A stretch of 19,361 nucleotides of DNA from Rhodobiaceae bacterium (GCA_002689195.1 NZFC01000028.1:19815-39175), one strand, 5' to 3'; positions 8,429 through 15,543 are shown, counted from the first letter of the stretch. Notes: a model not told the origin generated them from the sequence alone. Made by a program: numbers and translations.

Positions 8429-9283
8429 TCAGTCACTGGTTTTTTCGAGCATAACGCATTGATAATATACATCTCTTTGGTTTTTCGGCAGTCTTGCAAA
8501 ATGCTTGGAATAGTTTTGCCGACGGCTGACTTTTTCAACACGCCAATTATGCGCGGCGCACATTTTTTCAAATTCGGCGAAGGAAATAATATGCAAATTC
8601 TCTTCGCCGATTTTGTGCGTCACGGTAGACGGGGTCATTGACCGAACGGCGCAAAATGAAGGCGCGCCATCAAGAAACGGCGTGCGCGCAATATAAACAT
8701 ATTTATTGCCGAGCTTGTCGAAAGTTGAAAACAGGCTTTTCCAGTCTTCGATATATTGCATGGTGGCAATCAGCAAAACGATATCAAAGGGCGTTGCGGG
8801 AATTTCGTTTAGAAAGTTGATTTCGGTTGGCGAAAATATGGTCTTCCCAAAGGTGGCCTGTTTTTCATTGTCCAAAATGCAATAGGCACCTGCGTGCACA
8901 TTTACCTTGTCCATTTTTAACTGGAAGAAATTGTCGCCCCAGCCGCCGCCAATATCCAAAACGCGCGCGCCGTGCGATATCTCTTTTTCGATTCGGGAGG
9001 GAACAATTGTGCGGAAGTCGCGCCCGATTATGCGCTTGGCAATTTTTTTGAACTTTTTGACGAGGCGCGCGGCAGGCGTCGCATCCCGCATCGCGCGATA
9101 ATAGTTTTCGCAATGCAACAGCCAGTCATCGGAAGAAAACCCGCTTTGGGATATCGCCTGAAATTTATCGAACGGCCCCCAGAAATATGGCTTTGGCGAT
9201 ATTTCGCCGACCGATGTCTTATCGCGATTTTCCACCTTCAGATTTCCCGATTGCAATGACCCGTCAAATCGGGTCGCCGCCAA
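8429..9283 (-). CDS. Methyltransferase of the TIGR04325 type
   Basis: A protein of up to 284 residues. Its core has VLDIGGGWGDNFFQLK (SAM-binding motif I), DIVLLIATMQYIEDW in place of the usual L-E-H region, and a C-terminal part ending RDVYYQCVMLEK. The GGGWG motif and the leading KPYFWGPFDKF / FSSDDWL pattern are, as I recall, typical of TIGR04325 family putative methyltransferases, often found among polysaccharide genes. The start is uncertain: the longest form uses TTG at 9283, overlaps the upstream GST gene by 20 bp and has no clear ribosome site. A TTG nine codons on or a GTG sixteen codons on is also possible. Its codon and base composition is slightly more AT-rich than its neighbours. 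Confidence 0.75.
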   Translation of the reverse strand: MAATRFDGSLQSGNLKVENRDKTSVGEISPKPYFWGPFDKFQAISQSGFSSDDWLLHCENYYRAMRDATPAARLVKKFKKIAKRIIGRDFRTIVPSRIEKEISHGARVLDIGGGWGDNFFQLKMDKVNVHAGAYCILDNEKQATFGKTIFSPTEINFLNEIPATPFDIVLLIATMQYIEDWKSLFSTFDKLGNKYVYIARTPFLDGAPSFCAVRSMTPSTVTHKIGEENLHIISFAEFEKMCAAHNWRVEKVSRRQNYSKHFARLPKNQRDVYYQCVMLEKTSD

Positions 9284-10070
9284 GAACCGCCGGCGTTTCG
9301 CAATAGGTCGTCAGAATATAGTCCCTCTGCTTTTCTAGTCGGTCGCTCAGGGCTTCTTTGAGTTGTGGAATTTGCGAACTGGCCGCAAACATTGCCAGTA
9401 AGCCTTCATTTTGTTTGGTGCGCGGCATAATTTCCGGCGATGCGGGTATGACCGCCATGCTCATGGTAGCCCAATAAACATCGGCGGCGGAAATGGCATC
9501 ACCCACCAGATATTTCGAGCCGCGCTCTTCCTGCGCCTGCAATTGGGCGTCAATCACGCGCACGATCTCGGCCATTTTGTCGGGTGCTTGCGCGCTGGCT
9601 TCCACGCTATAGCCATATTTTCTGCCCAGCGGCCCGTCTGCCAATATCCGCATGTTCCAAACCAAACCGTCTTCGGCCAGAACAATGGCGCAAAGCCCGA
9701 ACATCTCAACCCTCTGGCGGAAATCGTCGGGAATTAATGCCGGACTGTCCGAAGCCCCTGCCCGTTCGGCCAGCGCAAGCTGTTCGGTCCAGTTGCTTCT
9801 GGGGTGTTCGTCATTATGAAACATCGTCGGCAGGCTGGTTTGGCTGGTCAGCTCGTAAAGCTTTTCCTGACGGTCTTTTCCGGTTTCCTTGTCGACGCCC
9901 ATAAACGGGTGCAAAACCCTAATGAGGGGAATTTTTTTGACATAGCAAATATTTTTGAGCGCCTCGGCGTAAAGCGCCTGCATGCCGGGAATGAAAGTCA
10001 CCCGCGTGCCAGTGGTCATCTTCGCCGCTTCCTCAAGCGGAATAAATTCCGGATTTTTTCCTTCACTCAT
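9264..10070 (-). CDS. Glutathione S-transferase-like protein
   Basis: A 268-residue protein with a GST layout: an N-terminal thioredoxin-like part (RVTFIPGMQALYAEALKNIC, then KKIPLIRVLHP), SLPTMFHNDEHPRS at the cis-Pro/strand position, and a helical C-domain with KYLVGDAISAADVYWATM, the GD-x-x-SxAD motif of GST C-domains. No catalytic Tyr/Ser/Cys is obvious at the N-terminus, so the enzyme class is unclear. It is the first gene of the run leading to two methyltransferases and a second GST-like protein. The ATG at 10070 is the only sensible start; the nearest purine-rich ribosome site (GGGGG) is rather far upstream. It may act on small electrophiles or be a structural GST fold. Confidence 0.75.
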   Translation of the reverse strand: MSEGKNPEFIPLEEAAKMTTGTRVTFIPGMQALYAEALKNICYVKKIPLIRVLHPFMGVDKETGKDRQEKLYELTSQTSLPTMFHNDEHPRSNWTEQLALAERAGASDSPALIPDDFRQRVEMFGLCAIVLAEDGLVWNMRILADGPLGRKYGYSVEASAQAPDKMAEIVRVIDAQLQAQEERGSKYLVGDAISAADVYWATMSMAVIPASPEIMPRTKQNEGLLAMFAASSQIPQLKEALSDRLEKQRDYILTTYCETPAVLGGDPI

Positions 10071-10294
10071 TGAAATTTTTCTAACCCCCTAAAAGCGCAG
10101 GCTTATGCCAAAACGCGTTATCTCGTTAATATCTTGGTGAATTTGTTAACCAGTTTGAACCGTGCCAACCCTATCATTATATGCCCGTTAAACTGTGATG
10201 GAAAAGACTAATGAGCTGCCCCGAAACGCTATCCAAAACATTTAGCCTCGTAATTCATTTTCCTTATCCTTACAGCTCTGCAAGCATTAAGTAA
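10071..10294. other. Intergenic region between trpB-like gene and GST gene
   Basis: This 224-bp gap holds no convincing ORF. It presumably contains the end of the trpB-type transcript and the promoter of the GST-led operon on the minus strand. A short imperfect inverted repeat, CTTGCAG/CTGTAAG, lies close behind the trpB stop (about 10271-10287), but no T-run follows, so I do not call a terminator. Confidence 0.4.
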
Positions 10295-11656
10295 TCAGGC
10301 AATTTCCGGTACGTCGAGCATTGCCGCTTTTATAACATCGTCCGACAGTTCAAGGTCTTTCATCTCACCTCGCAAGTATTTGTCATAGGATGCAAGGTCG
10401 AGATGGCCGTGCCCGCACAGCGCGGTGAGAATGGTTTTTTCTTCGCCACTTTCTTTGCATGCCAGAGCTTCACGAATGGCAGCGGCAATTGCGTGGGTCG
10501 GCTCCGGTGCCGGCACAATACCTTCACTGCGGGCAAACTTTATTGCACCCGCAAAACACTCTAGCTGCGGCACAGCAATAGCTTCCACCAGACCAAGCTC
10601 ATAGACATGCGATACCAGCGGCGCCATGCCATGATAGCGCAAACCTCCGGCGTGAATGGGTTCGGGAACAAACCCATGCCCCAATGTATGCATCTTCATC
10701 AGCGGTGTAAGCCCTGCTGTATCGCCAAAGTCATAACGATACTCGCCCTTGGTCAAGGTCGGACAAGCTGCGGGCTCCACACAGCGGATTACTGGGTTCA
10801 TGTTACCGGCGAGTTTTTCACGCATGAACGGGAAGGCAAGCCCGCCAAAATTAGAGCCTCCGCCGGTGCACCCCACCAAAACATCGGGGGTTTCGCCCAC
10901 TTTGGCAAGCTGCAACAGGGCTTCTTCGCCAATGATCGTCTGGTGCAGCAGCACATGATTGAGCACGCTGCCGAGCGCATAGCGAACGTTTTGCTCCTCT
11001 ATGGCTTCGCTAACGGCCTCGGAAATCGCAATACCCAATGAGCCGGGGTGATCTGGATTTTCCGCCAACAGTTTACGACCGAACTCGGTCACATCGGAAG
11101 GGCTGGGATGCACCTTCCCGCCCCAGATTTCCATCATGGTGCGTCGGTGCGGTTTGGCGAGGTAACTTGCCGCCACCTGCCAGATTTCGCATTCGAGGCC
11201 AAATTGAGCACAGGCAAATGCCAGTGAGCTTCCCCATTGACCGGCCCCGGTCTCTGTCGTGAGTTTGCGAACCCCTTCCTGCGCGTTGTACCAAACTTGA
11301 GGCACCGCAGTATTGGGTTTGTGCGAACCCGCCGGGCTAACACCCTCATATTTGTAAAAAATCTTGGCGGGCGTATCGAGAAGCTTCTCCAAGCGCCGAG
11401 CGCGGAAAAGAGGCGACGGGCGCCAGAGGCGATAAACATCCAGCACATCGCCCGGAATATCAATATAGCGCTCAGTGCTGACTTCCTGCTCTACCAAAGC
11501 CATCGGGAATAGAGGCGAGAAATCTTCTGCGGTGGCCGGTTGATGGGTGCCCGGATGCAGGGCCGGCGGCGGCGGTTCAGGCAGGTCGGCGACAATATTG
11601 TACCACTGCGTGGGCATTTCGTTCTCTTCAAGGAGAATTTTGGTGCGTTCACTCAT
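10295..11656 (-). CDS. trpB: Tryptophan synthase beta chain, TrpB2-type
   Basis: TrpB condenses L-serine and indole to L-tryptophan using pyridoxal phosphate. This 453-residue protein is longer than ordinary TrpB (about 400), and its sequence follows the TrpB2 branch: [31 protein letters not shown] with the PLP Lys113, [10 protein letters not shown] with Glu135 at the catalytic position, and [11 protein letters not shown] (265-272) as the phosphate-binding loop, ending with [10 protein letters not shown]. TrpB2 proteins may work without tight binding to TrpA, or salvage indole or use other nucleophiles. No trpA, trpF or trpC lies nearby, which fits an orphan TrpB2. The ATG at 11656 follows GGGAG by 7 nt, and a likely promoter sits just upstream. 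Confidence 0.9.
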   Translation of the reverse strand: MSERTKILLEENEMPTQWYNIVADLPEPPPPALHPGTHQPATAEDFSPLFPMALVEQEVSTERYIDIPGDVLDVYRLWRPSPLFRARRLEKLLDTPAKIFYKYEGVSPAGSHKPNTAVPQVWYNAQEGVRKLTTETGAGQWGSSLAFACAQFGLECEIWQVAASYLAKPHRRTMMEIWGGKVHPSPSDVTEFGRKLLAENPDHPGSLGIAISEAVSEAIEEQNVRYALGSVLNHVLLHQTIIGEEALLQLAKVGETPDVLVGCTGGGSNFGGLAFPFMREKLAGNMNPVIRCVEPAACPTLTKGEYRYDFGDTAGLTPLMKMHTLGHGFVPEPIHAGGLRYHGMAPLVSHVYELGLVEAIAVPQLECFAGAIKFARSEGIVPAPEPTHAIAAAIREALACKESGEEKTILTALCGHGHLDLASYDKYLRGEMKDLELSDDVIKAAMLDVPEIA

Positions 11657-11703
11657 GGGCTACTCCCTTTACTAATCACGTCACGGGCCGACGCCCGCTT
11701 GCA

Positions 11704-11732
11704 ATTTGAATTTAGGGAAAAATACTAGTCAA
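11704..11732 (-). promoter_or_regulatory. Probable sigma70-type promoter of trpB2
   Basis: On the minus strand, TTGACT (5 of 6 to the -35 consensus, 11727-11732) is separated by exactly 17 bp from TCAAAT (4 of 6 to the -10 consensus, 11704-11709). It points to trpB, whose ATG is about 48 bp further on. The leader between them contains a small CGGGC/GCCCG hairpin before the ribosome site. Confidence 0.5.
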
Positions 11733-11756
11733 TTTCGCGCCGCTTTGCGAGATGGT

Positions 11757-11786
11757 TTGGCCCAAGGGCACCCTTTGCGGGCCCAA
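11757..11786. repeat. Two-part inverted repeat upstream of trpB2 promoter
   Basis: TTGGCCC pairs with GGGCCCAA (one bulged C), and inside it AAGGG pairs with CCCTT around a CA loop. No T-run follows on either strand, so it is not a classical terminator. It lies 25 bp upstream of the proposed -35 box and marks the place where base composition drops. It could be an operator or a leftover structure. Confidence 0.45.
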
Positions 11787-12014
11787 ATAAGTTACCGAGT
11801 GTCGGGAAAACAAAACGACTAGAGCCGTGGCTCGCAAAAATATGAAGACTGATAGTGCAAAATAACAATTGCGAATGAGTTGAGCTAGAACACTTAAGGG
11901 CTATCCAAAAAGGCTTGCAAAAAAAATCGCAGATTATTTAATCAAATTTATATGTCGAAATACTTTCATTATGCAAACACAGCATACAATTATAGGCGAT
12001 TAAGGGAGAAGAAA

Positions 12015-12983
12015 ATGAAAACAAAAGTTGCCGCCCTGCAAATGGAGGCGAAAGTTGCAGACCTGCCATATAACCTCACGCAAGCTGAGCGATTGATTGA
12101 CGAGGCAGGATAAAAAGGCGCAAAATTTATTGCCTTGCCCGAATTTTTTACAACCCAGATCGTTTATGATGAGCGCCTATTCGCCTGCTCTCTACCCCCT
12201 GAAAATATGGCATTAGATTTGTTGACCCAAAAGGCGGCGAAATATCAGGCAAGGATTGGCGGCTCCTATTTGGAAATGCGCGATGGCGATGTGTTTAACA
12301 CTTATGTTCTTGTTGAGCCGAATGGCAAAGTGCATCGGCACGATAAAAATTTGCCAACAATGGTGGAGAATACTTTTTATGTTGGCGGTAGTGATGATGG
12401 TTTGTGTGAAACGCAAGACGGCAATATCGGAATTGCCATGTGCTGGGAAATGATACGAAGCCAAACGGCGCGCAGACTTCGCGACAAAGTAGACTTCCTA
12501 ATGACAGGCAGCCATTGGTGGGGAACTCCTGACTGGGCTATTTTTGGTCCGCGGCACACCAATCAATATGATGTAGGTAATCAAAATATGATGCATATAA
12601 CACCAGGCAAACTTGCAGAATTGATCGGCGCGCCTTTGCTCCATGCGTTGCATGCGGGCGCACTGAGTGGTGAGATGCTTATGATACCATTCACAAACAT
12701 CGCCTCTAAAGTTAATCTGTATCTGATTGGTGAAACGCAAATTATAGATAAGGACGGAAACATGATTGCCCGCCTTGCGCCCGAAAAAGGTGCGGGGGTT
12801 ATTTGCGGCGACATTGAAATTGCAAGGGTTGAACCCCGCGCGGAAATCCCAGATCGGTTTTGGCTTCCACCCAAGATGGGGCTTATTAAAATGTTCTGGT
12901 GGCACCAAAATTTATGCGGCAAGAGCGCCTATCGGAGAGCAAAGAAGAATAACATGCTAACCACATATAAAAGTAACAATTAG
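12015..12983 (+). pseudogene. Nitrilase-superfamily amidohydrolase interrupted by an in-frame TAA
   Basis: Nitrilase-superfamily enzymes cleave C-N bonds with a Glu-Lys-Cys triad. An ATG at 12015, 6 nt after GGGAG-type purines (AAGGGAGAAG), opens a frame reading MKTKVAALQM then NLTQAERLIDEAG, and a TAA stop sits at 12111-12113 (codon 33). The same frame goes on without shift as KGAKFIALPEFF to 12983, 322 positions in all, a normal length for the family. The triad is complete: Glu43 (PEFF), Lys111 (HDKNLP) and Cys143 (AMCWEMIR). Only the nonsense codon breaks the gene. Restart at the TTG at 12135 would drop the first beta strand and has no ribosome site. It is either a young pseudogene, a sequencing error or, less likely, read through. 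The gene is AT-rich compared with the region to its left and stands alone. Confidence 0.8.
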
Positions 12984-13137
12984 CGCTGAAATAAGAATTT
13001 TCATAATAAATCCATCTAGTTACTGCCTTCATACTCTCAAAACCGAAGCAAAAACGCAACAAGATGAGCCGAGAGGACATCCATTATCAACTCCGCTCAT
13101 AATGGCAAAATGGATGCTCGGAGTTGACCTCTAGTGT

Positions 13138-13287
13138 CATCTCCTTTTACCTCGAGATAGGTTTTATCATGATAAAACCGTTAAAAATCTTACTGGAGAG
13201 GAAATCAAACCTTTCTGGCTGCCCTTACTCATCGAAACGCTTGAAAACGCTCCACGAGCTACTCCAATCGTCATAACAGTTAGATAA
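13138..13287 (+). pseudogene. Unidentified coding-like fragment ending before a terminator
   Basis: After a TAG, an open frame from about 13138 ends at TAA 13285-13287. Its translation includes DRFYHDKTVKNLTGEEIK, PFWLPLLIETLENAP and RATPIVITVR, with a protein-like balance of residues but no start codon at its head. A possible separate start, ATG at about 13063 (MSREDIHYQLRS then stop), lies upstream in another frame. I do not recognise the family. It looks like the 3' end of a decayed gene that once faced guaA, and the terminator 50 bp beyond fits this reading. It may also be chance. Confidence 0.3.
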
Positions 13288-13336
13288 AAAGTAAAGCACC
13301 GTTTCAAAATGTGGTAATTATGTGGTAGCTTTTTTT

Positions 13337-13364
13337 CCCAGTTTTCTGGGCTTTTTTTCCTTTT
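13337..13364 (+). terminator. Intrinsic terminator left of the element
   Basis: CCCAG (13337-13341) and CTGGG (13346-13350) form a stem with a TTTT loop, followed by C and seven T, then CC and more T. The orientation is plus strand, so it would stop transcripts coming from the left before the attachment site. On the minus strand only A residues follow, so it would not serve guaA. Confidence 0.55.
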
Positions 13365-13367
13365 TTC

Positions 13368-13378
13368 TATTCCCACTC
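13368..13378. repeat. Attachment site, far end (11-bp direct repeat)
   Basis: TATTCCCACTC is identical to the copy at 19198-19208. Read on the minus strand with its flanks, it gives GAT AAC ATT GAG TGG GAA TAG, the same Ile-Glu-Trp-Glu-stop ending as guaA. The element side thus mimics the gene end so that integration leaves GuaA whole. Confidence 0.85.
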
Positions 13379-13422
13379 AATGTTATCCTTATTATAAATT
13401 ATTGATAAGAAACGATATTATA

Positions 13423-13445
13423 TTTGTGTGAAGCAAGTGTGTAAC
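13423..13445 (+). repeat. Candidate integrase arm sites, far end
   Basis: TTTGTGTGA (13423-13431) is followed closely by AAGTGTGTAAC (13435-13445). The latter is identical to 19147-19157 near the other end, and the pair resembles the paired GTGTGTA-type motifs there. It lies 45-67 bp inside the left repeat, a distance usual for arm sites of tyrosine integrases. Confidence 0.55.
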
Positions 13446-13503
13446 ATCATCTTCATCCCACTTATGACATTCGTTCTCGTATCAACACAGGATGCAGATG
13501 AGG
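13445..13503. repeat. Inverted repeat before the serine recombinase gene
   Basis: CATCATCTTCATCC (13445-13458) and GGATGCAGATGAGG (13490-13503) are inverted copies matching at 12 of 14 positions, with 31 bp between. The right arm ends 10 bp before the recombinase ATG. It could be a recombination or autoregulation site for that protein. Confidence 0.4.
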
Positions 13504-13513
13504 TTAGGATAAT

Positions 13514-14098
13514 ATGCGTTGTGCTATTTATACAAGGGTTAGTAAGGCGAAGGTCCAAACAACAGACAATCAGTTACTCGTTTTACGAGAAGTCGCCCAA
13601 ATGCGTGGTTTTGAAATCGTCAAAGAATACACCGATGAGGGCATATCAGGCGCAAAGGGCAGAGAGTCTCGTGCAGGGTTTGATGCACTTATAAAAGCAT
13701 CCGTCAAACGCGAACACGATATTGTGCTGTGTTGGAGCGTCTGTCGTTTGGGGAGAGATTTGAGTCATCTAGTTAGTTTTCTGAATGAAATGAACTCTGC
13801 AGGCGTTGATGTCTATTGCCACTCTCAAGGGTTAGATACGAGTTCAATAAGTGGACGAATGACATTTCATCTATGCGGCATACTTGCAGAGTTTGAACGC
13901 GAGATACTGAAACAGCGCATCATTGCTGGACAAGACAGAGCAAGGGCGCAAGGCAAGCGCATTGGTAGAAAAAGCAATATGAATGATGGTCTTATTCAGA
14001 GCGTGAAATTTATGAGAAACAAAGGATTAGGCATCAAACGCATTGCACACGAACTGCAGATTGGGATTGGAAGCGTCTATAAGGCATTAGAACACTGA
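13514..14098 (+). CDS. Serine recombinase (resolvase/invertase family)
   Basis: A 194-residue small serine recombinase that would cut and rejoin DNA through a phosphoserine bond. The catalytic domain opens AIYTRVSK with the nucleophile Ser10, then EYTDEGISGAKGRESRAGFD, and CRLGRDL with Arg78 and Arg81 at the catalytic positions (the usual Asp before the first Arg is Cys77). FEREILKQRIIAGQDRAR is the start of the long dimer helix E, and residues about 155-192 form a resolvase-type helix-turn-helix (IKRIAHELQIGIGSVYKAL). The length is typical for a resolvase or invertase. AGGAT lies 5 nt before the ATG. It is the first gene from the far attachment site; roles such as dimer resolution or inversion of a segment are inference. 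Confidence 0.93.
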   Translation: MRCAIYTRVSKAKVQTTDNQLLVLREVAQMRGFEIVKEYTDEGISGAKGRESRAGFDALIKASVKREHDIVLCWSVCRLGRDLSHLVSFLNEMNSAGVDVYCHSQGLDTSSISGRMTFHLCGILAEFEREILKQRIIAGQDRARAQGKRIGRKSNMNDGLIQSVKFMRNKGLGIKRIAHELQIGIGSVYKALEH

Positions 14099-14115
14099 TA
14101 CATGGATATTACCGT

Positions 14116-14343
14116 TTAATAACAACCAGACGCATAACTTTCTACATTCGACCCATGCCTGTATGCTTTGCGAGCGTAGCGTTGGCAGTCTTCTAAATCA
14201 TCTGAACGATACGCTTTTCTAGCATCTCTATAACCATCATTTCCTTCGCTTCCAGCATAGTAGCAGTCCGCATGCACAGGGGTAAGGGCGGATGAGAGCA
14301 TCAGGGTGAATACGAATATAGTTGTCGTAAGTAGGTGTTTCAT
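14116..14343 (-). CDS. Small secreted cysteine-containing protein
   Basis: A 75-residue protein with a clear Sec signal peptide (MKHLLTTTIFVFTLMLSSAL, then TPVHA with cleavage expected after Ala25). The 50-residue mature part starts DCYYAGSEG and holds three Cys (27, 53, 74) and the motif ARKAYR twice (41-46 and 57-62), so it may be a two-repeat helical unit held by disulphides in the periplasm. I recall similar small proteins in alphaproteobacteria but know no function. It runs opposite to its neighbours and converges on the recombinase gene, its stop lying 17 bp beyond that gene's stop. Its start faces the upstream region of the BRCT gene, so the two share a divergent control region (14344-14524). 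Confidence 0.7.
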   Translation of the reverse strand: MKHLLTTTIFVFTLMLSSALTPVHADCYYAGSEGNDGYRDARKAYRSDDLEDCQRYARKAYRHGSNVESYASGCY

Positions 14344-14490
14344 CGTTAGAGTTTTGCGAATACCATAAAGAAGTTCAAGTTCTGAGTTTAACGAGTACGT
14401 AATCGCCTCTATTGAAGTTCTAAACTATGTTCAGATTCCTGGGATTAATACCCTGTAACTGTTAAATGATTATAGACTTCTGTCCCTCTG

Positions 14491-14505
14491 AACTTCTGAG
14501 AAGTT
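14491..14505. promoter_or_regulatory. Perfect palindrome before the BRCT gene, candidate operator
   Basis: AACTTCTGAGAAGTT is a perfect 7+1+7 inverted repeat. It ends 19 bp before the ATG at 14525, with the ribosome site AGGAG just after it. GAAGTTC half-sites also occur near 14370 and 14414 in the same divergent region, so a dimeric repressor could bind here and act on both the BRCT gene and the secreted-protein gene. Confidence 0.45.
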
Positions 14506-14524
14506 AGGAGTAAGGATATTTGAG

Positions 14525-15079
14525 ATGTTGGGCATCAAATCGCTAAAAGAACTGTTTGGTCGCGGAAAAGAGACTTGGAATGAAAACGATATCTCATTTC
14601 TCGTTTATAAAAACCGTTTTGATGAAGTGAAACCTTATCAAGTCGTTGTCGTGTTTGCCGATGATGACGAGTTAGATGTTTACGATATTGAAGAAGACAA
14701 AATAAAGACATTCAAGGTCAGCAACATTCTGTCTAAATGTAATTCGTATGATGATGCGATTGAGGTCGCTTCAAATGAACAAACGAAATATGAAATCATT
14801 CCCCCTAATAAAACTGGACGAACTTTTGCAAATAGCGAGAAGTTACTTGAGGTTTGTTTCACTGGGTTTCCAAAAGCAGAAAAAGAAGAACTTATTCAAC
14901 TCGCAAAAGAAAGCGATATGTTCGTAAGAACTGGAGTTGCGGAAACATTAGGTCTCTTGGTTTGCGGAGAGACTTCAGGTTGGGCAAAGTTAGAAAAAGC
15001 AAGAGAACTCGGTGTTGCAAAGGTTTATGGGGCAGAAGGTTTCAGAAACTTCATTGAGACAGGTGAGATTGCTGAATAG
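14525..15079 (+). CDS. BRCT-domain protein with WYL-like N-terminal region
   Basis: A 184-residue cytoplasmic protein. Residues about 106-182 form a BRCT domain of the DNA-ligase type: LLEVCFTGFPKAEKEELI, LLVCGETSGWAKLEKARELG and EGFRNFIETGEI. Such domains bind DNA ends, nicks or phosphopeptides. Residues about 20-70 (SFLVYKNRFDEVKPYQVVVV, then VYDIEEDKIKTFKVSNIL) look like a WYL-type small beta domain, which in other proteins binds ligands or nucleic acid; this is weaker. There is no nuclease, ligase or helicase domain, so it may be a sensor or adaptor. AGGAG lies before the ATG, and its TAG stop is directly joined to the ATG of the membrane-protein gene, so the two products are probably made together. 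Gene regulation may use the 14491 palindrome. Confidence 0.78.
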   Translation: MLGIKSLKELFGRGKETWNENDISFLVYKNRFDEVKPYQVVVVFADDDELDVYDIEEDKIKTFKVSNILSKCNSYDDAIEVASNEQTKYEIIPPNKTGRTFANSEKLLEVCFTGFPKAEKEELIQLAKESDMFVRTGVAETLGLLVCGETSGWAKLEKARELGVAKVYGAEGFRNFIETGEIAE

Positions 15080-15436
15080 ATGACATTGCGAGAGTTTGGA
15101 TATTCTTTAGAGCGTTGGGGTGTTTCACTTCTGGAGTGGTTCACTGAGTATCTGCGTGTGTTTTTTTGGCAAACAAGTTGGTTAGACGCATCGCTTTTTA
15201 TGTTGTTTTGGGTGATCATAGGGTATTTTATTGTGATCAATCTGTTGGCGACAAAACTTTCGCGATGGTTGAAAGACCATTTAGAGCATAGGAAAAAATA
15301 CAAGGAAGATTCGGAATACAGGCAGGAATATGACGCAGAGCAAAAAAAGCAAAAACAAGAGCAAGATCGAAACAGCGCAATTATGGGGTTCTTAGTTCTT
15401 GCAGTTTTCACATACTTCGTTCTTGTGAATGATTAA
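15080..15436 (+). CDS. Two-segment membrane protein with charged middle, coupled to the BRCT gene
   Basis: A 118-residue protein with hydrophobic segments at about 37-57 (ASLFMLFWVIIGYFIVINLL) and 100-116 (AIMGFLVLAVFTYFVLV), separated by a 40-residue highly charged, probably coiled-coil stretch (KDHLEHRKKYKEDSEYRQEY and on). The N-terminal 35 residues are amphipathic and aromatic. I recognise no family. Its ATG follows the stop of the BRCT gene with no base between, and the BRCT coding sequence must supply its ribosome site, so translational coupling is likely. The next small frame begins inside its stop (TAATG). The pairing of a DNA-binding-type protein with a small membrane protein is reminiscent of sensor/effector pairs, but that is inference. 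Confidence 0.7.
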   Translation: MTLREFGYSLERWGVSLLEWFTEYLRVFFWQTSWLDASLFMLFWVIIGYFIVINLLATKLSRWLKDHLEHRKKYKEDSEYRQEYDAEQKKQKQEQDRNSAIMGFLVLAVFTYFVLVND

Positions 15437-15543
15437 TGAAGACTTTTAGCGACGCCTTGATTCCAGTCAGAACACATTCTGTGGCGAATACCGTCTTTTG
15501 GAAGGATAAAGGCATTGAGTTTTTTTCGGCATTGCATGGGTAG
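15436..15543 (+). CDS. Possible 35-residue ORF coupled by TAATG overlap
   Basis: The ATG at 15436 shares its first base with the TAA stop of the membrane-protein gene. The frame gives MKTFSDALIPVRTHSVANTV, then FWKDKGIEFFSALHG, and stops at TAG 15541-15543. The overlap is the typical coupling arrangement, but the length is short and no family is recognised. It may be the broken start of a longer gene. Confidence 0.3.
   Translation: MKTFSDALIPVRTHSVANTVFWKDKGIEFFSALHG

Noticed and set aside
8416..8571. N-terminal extension of the second methyltransferase
   Set aside because: It would overlap the TIGR04325 gene by over 140 bp, and the extra residues do not resemble the family.
12135..12983. 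Nitrilase gene starting naturally at TTG 12135
   Set aside because: There is no ribosome site, and the conserved first beta strand lies upstream in the same frame behind a good ribosome site.
13167..13376. 69-codon minus-strand frame overlapping the attachment site
   Set aside because: It has a Lys/Ser-rich composition, runs through the terminator and lies opposite a more protein-like plus-strand scrap.
14417..14432. Possible alphaproteobacterial LexA (SOS) box, GTTC-N-GTTC
   Set aside because: The spacing is 8 bp; the alphaproteobacterial SOS box has 7 bp between GTTC half-sites.
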